Origin: Dyella choica
Lineage (GTDB): Bacteria > Pseudomonadota > Gammaproteobacteria > Xanthomonadales > Rhodanobacteraceae
Direction: 5' to 3'
DNA: 64,000 nt
NCBI RefSeq assembly: GCF_003977665.1
Contig: NZ_RYYV01000006.1
Coordinates: 62,001 to 126,000 of the forward strand
Both the position numbers and the translations under genes were made by a program. The notes under the pieces are model-generated. The model did no database searches. It was not told where the DNA came from and saw nothing but the letters and a program-made list of their open reading frames with translations. Shown in pieces: positions 61,192-64,000 of this stretch. The stretch's first letter is position 1, and each line of letters opens with the position of its first letter.

Positions 61192-61764
61192 ATGCCCAAG
61201 TTCTACGCCCTCGCCGAGCTTGCCGAAGTCGCCAACGTCCTGCGCACCGGCGGCGTCATCGCCTATCCCACCGAAGCCGTCTTCGGCCTCGGCTGCGACC
61301 CCCACGACCACGCCGCGTTCGAACGCATCTTCGCCCTCAAGCAGCGCCCCGCCACGCAGGGCGTGCTGTTGATCGCCGCCGATTTCGAGCAAGTCACCCG
61401 CTACGTGGACATGACGAAAGTGCCGCCGGGCGTGCTGGCCCAGGTGCGGGGGAGTTGGCCCGGGCCGTATACCTGGGTGTTCCCGCGTAGCGCGGAGGTT
61501 CCGGACTGGGTGGCAGGCGCGCACGAAGGGATTGCCTTGCGCGTCACTGCGCATGGGCCGGCCGCCGCGCTGTGCCGCAGCTTCGGTGGCGCCCTGGTCT
61601 CCACCAGTGCCAATCCGCACGGCCAGCCGCCGGCGCGTGACGTGGCTACGGTGGCGGCTTACTTCGGCGATGCGCTGGATGGCGTGGTGGATGCCCCTTT
61701 GGGCGGCTCATCCCAACCCACCACCATCCGCGACGCGCTGACCGGCGCTATCATTCGAAGCTGA
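61192..61764 (+). CDS. tsaC: L-threonylcarbamoyladenylate synthase (YrdC/Sua5 type)
   Basis: 190 aa. Makes threonylcarbamoyl-AMP for the universal t6A modification at position 37 of ANN-decoding tRNAs. The YrdC core is complete: LRTGGVIAYPTEAVFGLGCD, the KQRPATQGVLLIAADFEQVT block with the KxRP motif, SWPGPYTWVFPRSAEVPDW, IALRVTAHG and LVSTSANPHGQPPARD, the typical TSANxSG-like motif. The short form without a Sua5 C-terminal domain is TsaC. Between topA and an AMP-binding gene. Confidence 0.93.
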   Translation: MPKFYALAELAEVANVLRTGGVIAYPTEAVFGLGCDPHDHAAFERIFALKQRPATQGVLLIAADFEQVTRYVDMTKVPPGVLAQVRGSWPGPYTWVFPRSAEVPDWVAGAHEGIALRVTAHGPAAALCRSFGGALVSTSANPHGQPPARDVATVAAYFGDALDGVVDAPLGGSSQPTTIRDALTGAIIRS

Positions 61765-61905
61765 ATCCCGCAGAACCTCGGCAGGGCGCGGTAGGCGCCG
61801 ATTCAGCCGCCGGAGCGAGGATTAGGGGCAAATCCCGAACACCGCCAGCCACCGACCGACCTGGCCGGCACAGGGTTTGTATGGACATCTACCTGGAGTC
61901 TAAGT

Positions 61906-63276
61906 GTGGCGATCGTCTACGACACCTACCAACGCGATGAAGCGGCGCGACTGCTGCCTCTGTTGAAGGTGGACGATGCGCGCCGCGTGGTGGCGCTGCA
62001 TGACGGCCTTACGGTCACTGCCGCGCAATTCGTCGCGCATGTGCAGCGGGTTGCCGCGCAATTGCCGGAAGCGCCTGCCGCAGTGAACCTGTGCGAAGAC
62101 CGTTACGCCTTTCTGGTCGCGTTCTGCGCCATCGCGCTGCGCGGTCAGGCCAACCTATTGCCCCCATCGCGGGCACCGCAGGCGGTGGCTGAAGTGATGG
62201 CGGCGCATCCAGGCTGCCATGCGGTAGGCGACCGGCCCTTGCATCCGGCGCCACACCGGTACCACGTACTGCCGCCGTTGCCCGTGGATGAAGCCGTCTC
62301 CGGCGAAATGGCCTGGCCGGCGATTCCCGCGCTGCAAACGGTGGCGGTGGGCTATACCTCCGGCTCGACCGGCACGCCGCGCTCGAATGCCAAAAGCTGG
62401 CGCAGCTTGCATGCCAGCACAGCCGGCAACCTGGCGTTGCTGCAGCGGGTGGTGGGCGAGCAGTTTTCCGTGGTGGCCACGGTGCCGCCGCAACACATCT
62501 ACGGCGTGGAAATGTCGATCCTGTTGCCGTTGCTGGGCAGCGTGCAGGTCCATTCGGGCCGTCCGTTCTTTCCGTCCGACATCGCCAATGCCCTGGAGGA
62601 GATGCCGGTGCCACGCGTGCTGGTGACCACGCCAGTCCATCTGCGTGCGCTAATCGCTTCCGGCGTGAGCTTGCCGCCCTTGGCGGCGATGCTGTCCGCC
62701 ACGGCACCCCTGCCGCCGGAGCTGGCAGGGGAGGCCGAGCAGCGTTTCCATGCACCGCTGCTGGAGGTGTTCGGTTCCACCGAAACCTGTGCGTTCGCCT
62801 CTCGGCGCGTGACCGTTGAAAGCTGCTGGTCGCTGTATCACGGCGTGCATCTGCATCCGCAACCGGACGGCACTCAGATCGAAGCGCCGCAGTTGGACGC
62901 GCCCGCCGTGCTGGCGGACATCGTGAGCCTGCACGACGAGGGCCGCCGCTTCGAGCTGCGCGGACGCCATGCCGACCTGCTGGAAATCGCCGGCAAGCGC
63001 GCTTCATTGGGCGATCTCACCCGCCGGCTGTTGAACGTTCCCGGCGTGGAAGACGGGGTGGTGTTCCAACTGGACGAGGCCGATGCGATCGGCGTGCGGC
63101 GGATTGCGGCGCTGGCGGTGGCGCCTGCCCTGGACGAGCACGGCATTCTCGATGCGCTGCGCGCGTCGATCGATCCGGTGTTCCTGCCGCGCCCGCTACG
63201 ACGGGTGGAGAGTCTGCCGCGCAATGAAACCGGGAAGCTGCCGCGGGCGGCCTTGCTGGAGATGCTGCATGCCTGA
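61906..63276 (+). CDS. AMP-binding (acyl/aryl-CoA or acyl-ACP ligase-like) enzyme
   Basis: 456 aa member of the ANL superfamily. The P-loop is VAVGYTSGSTGTPRSNAKSW (A3 motif YTSGSTGxP), LLEVFGSTETCAFASR is the A5 GSTE, FELRGRHADLLEIAGKRASL the A7/A8 region and ESLPRNETGKLPRAALLEML the A10 with the catalytic Lys. It is shorter than typical acyl-CoA synthetases and lacks a well-formed N-terminal CoA region, like the ligases of aryl polyene/xanthomonadin gene sets, but no such genes are in the window. GTG 61906 with TGGAG upstream. It stands alone, so its acceptor is unknown. Confidence 0.82.
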   Translation: MAIVYDTYQRDEAARLLPLLKVDDARRVVALHDGLTVTAAQFVAHVQRVAAQLPEAPAAVNLCEDRYAFLVAFCAIALRGQANLLPPSRAPQAVAEVMAAHPGCHAVGDRPLHPAPHRYHVLPPLPVDEAVSGEMAWPAIPALQTVAVGYTSGSTGTPRSNAKSWRSLHASTAGNLALLQRVVGEQFSVVATVPPQHIYGVEMSILLPLLGSVQVHSGRPFFPSDIANALEEMPVPRVLVTTPVHLRALIASGVSLPPLAAMLSATAPLPPELAGEAEQRFHAPLLEVFGSTETCAFASRRVTVESCWSLYHGVHLHPQPDGTQIEAPQLDAPAVLADIVSLHDEGRRFELRGRHADLLEIAGKRASLGDLTRRLLNVPGVEDGVVFQLDEADAIGVRRIAALAVAPALDEHGILDALRASIDPVFLPRPLRRVESLPRNETGKLPRAALLEMLHA

Positions 63277-63291
63277 CTCTCGCGGGCTCCT

Positions 63292-63357
63292 GTAGGCGGG
63301 AATGACCATCCCAGCTGCTCAGGCTTTCTGATGCCGAGATCGTCATCCCAGCCTACA
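63292..63357. repeat. REP-like palindrome, family B (diverged copy before purD)
   Basis: GTAGGCGGGAATGACCATCC...AGCTGC and GCCGAGATCGTCATCCCAGC...CTACA; arms match loosely. It lies in the short gap before purD. Confidence 0.5.
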
Positions 63358-63395
63358 ATGCGCGTTCTTTTGTGGTTTTGGCAGTTGGAGTGGGC

Positions 63396-64000
63396 ATGAA
63401 GGTTCTGGTGATCGGCAACGGCGGCCGCGAGCACGCGCTGGCGTGGAAACTCAAGCAGTCGCGGCGCGTGGGCGAAGTGATCGTGGCCCCTGGCAACGCC
63501 GGCACGGCGCGCGAGCACGGGGTGCGCAACGCCGAGGTGGCTGTCACCGACATCGAAGGCCTGCTCCGGCTTGCCAAGGCCGAGAAGGTCGGGCTGACCG
63601 TGGTCGGCCCGGAAGTGCCGCTGGTGGCCGGCGTGGTCGACAAGTTCCGCGCGGCGGGATTGCGCATCTTCGGGCCGCGCGCGATCGCCGCGCAGCTGGA
63701 AGGCTCCAAGGCCTTCGCCAAGGATTTCCTGCTCCGCCACAACATTCCCACCGCGCGCTATGCGGTGTTCACCGAACTCAGCAAGGCGCTGGCTTATGTG
63801 CGCGAACACGGCGCGCCCATCGTCATCAAGGCCGATGGGTTGGCCGCCGGCAAGGGCGTCGTGGTGGCGCTCACCCTCGCCGATGCCGAACTGGCACTGC
63901 ACGAAATGCTTGGCGGCCACGCCTTCGGCGACGCCTCCGCTCGCGTGGTGATCGAAGAATTCCTGGACGGCGAGGAGGCCAGCTACATCGTCATGAGCGA
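63396..64000 (+). CDS. purD: Phosphoribosylamine-glycine ligase, N-terminal part
   Basis: Second step of purine biosynthesis (PRA + Gly + ATP to GAR). About 201 residues are seen; the gene continues beyond the window. MKVLVIGNGGREHALAWKLK is the N-terminal Rossmann/N-domain, and LTVVGPEVPLVAGVVDKFRA with FGPRAIAAQLEGSKAFAKDF (the PxxxxAxLEGSKxFxK ATP-grasp entry) and PIVIKADGLAAGKGVVVALT (the P-loop-like KADGLAAGKGV) follow. TTGGAG precedes ATG 63396. Confidence 0.95.
   Translation, partial: MKVLVIGNGGREHALAWKLKQSRRVGEVIVAPGNAGTAREHGVRNAEVAVTDIEGLLRLAKAEKVGLTVVGPEVPLVAGVVDKFRAAGLRIFGPRAIAAQLEGSKAFAKDFLLRHNIPTARYAVFTELSKALAYVREHGAPIVIKADGLAAGKGVVVALTLADAELALHEMLGGHAFGDASARVVIEEFLDGEEASYIVMS

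Overview
This is a chromosomal window of a high-GC Gram-negative gammaproteobacterium. I infer Xanthomonadales, most likely Rhodanobacteraceae (Dyella, Rhodanobacter or Luteibacter type). The basis is the def-fmt-rsmB and LysM-dprA-topA-tsaC gene order, a topA with a Lys/Ala-rich tail and no zinc fingers, a long acidic rpoD, an LPS-core cluster, and abundant REP-like palindromes between genes. This assignment comes from recognised families, not from a database search.

Region 1 (1-14.8 kb) is mostly accessory. It holds a partial alpha-L-fucosidase, a secreted serine hydrolase, a compact four-nucleotide-coupled ECF sigma operon, a GDSL lipoprotein, an amino-acid permease, a run of small orphan genes (7.6-10.5 kb, lower GC) that includes a frameshifted EF-Tu-like gene, a beta-barrel porin and an ABC-2 exporter pair. 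Region 2 (14.9-37.5 kb) mixes enzymes, regulators and orphan proteins: a DUF1963 fusion, a TPR protein, a degenerate receiver-Hpt protein preceded by a 37-codon ORF, DUF6438-ankyrin, an oxidoreductase/TetR pair, a secreted glycosidase-like protein, LysR, GNAT, a second serine hydrolase, DUF1428 and Fic. Its long gaps are filled with composite palindromic repeats.

The most striking object is at 36.6-37.0 kb on the minus strand: a tRNA-Ile(CAU) gene split in the anticodon loop by a 246-nt group I intron, closely resembling in position and design the well-known Azoarcus tRNA-Ile ribozyme. Just beyond it, a complete IS481-family element (37587-38845) has jumped into the loop of a dispersed palindromic repeat.

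Region 3 (38.9-64 kb) is core genome. rpoD and dtd are followed by an LpxL-type acyltransferase, then a leftward LPS-core/O-antigen block (42.6-53.0 kb) of two GT39 proteins, a glycerophosphotransferase-like protein, three glycosyltransferases, an O-antigen ligase, a mannosyltransferase-like membrane protein and a 39-codon membrane peptide. Most of these are joined by 1-4 nt overlaps. After it come rsmB-fmt-def (leftward) and LysM-dprA-topA-tsaC, an AMP-binding enzyme and the start of purD (rightward).

Start codons were chosen from Shine-Dalgarno-like spacing and family length; where this changed the longest reading frame, the entry says so. Orphan proteins are described but not given functions.
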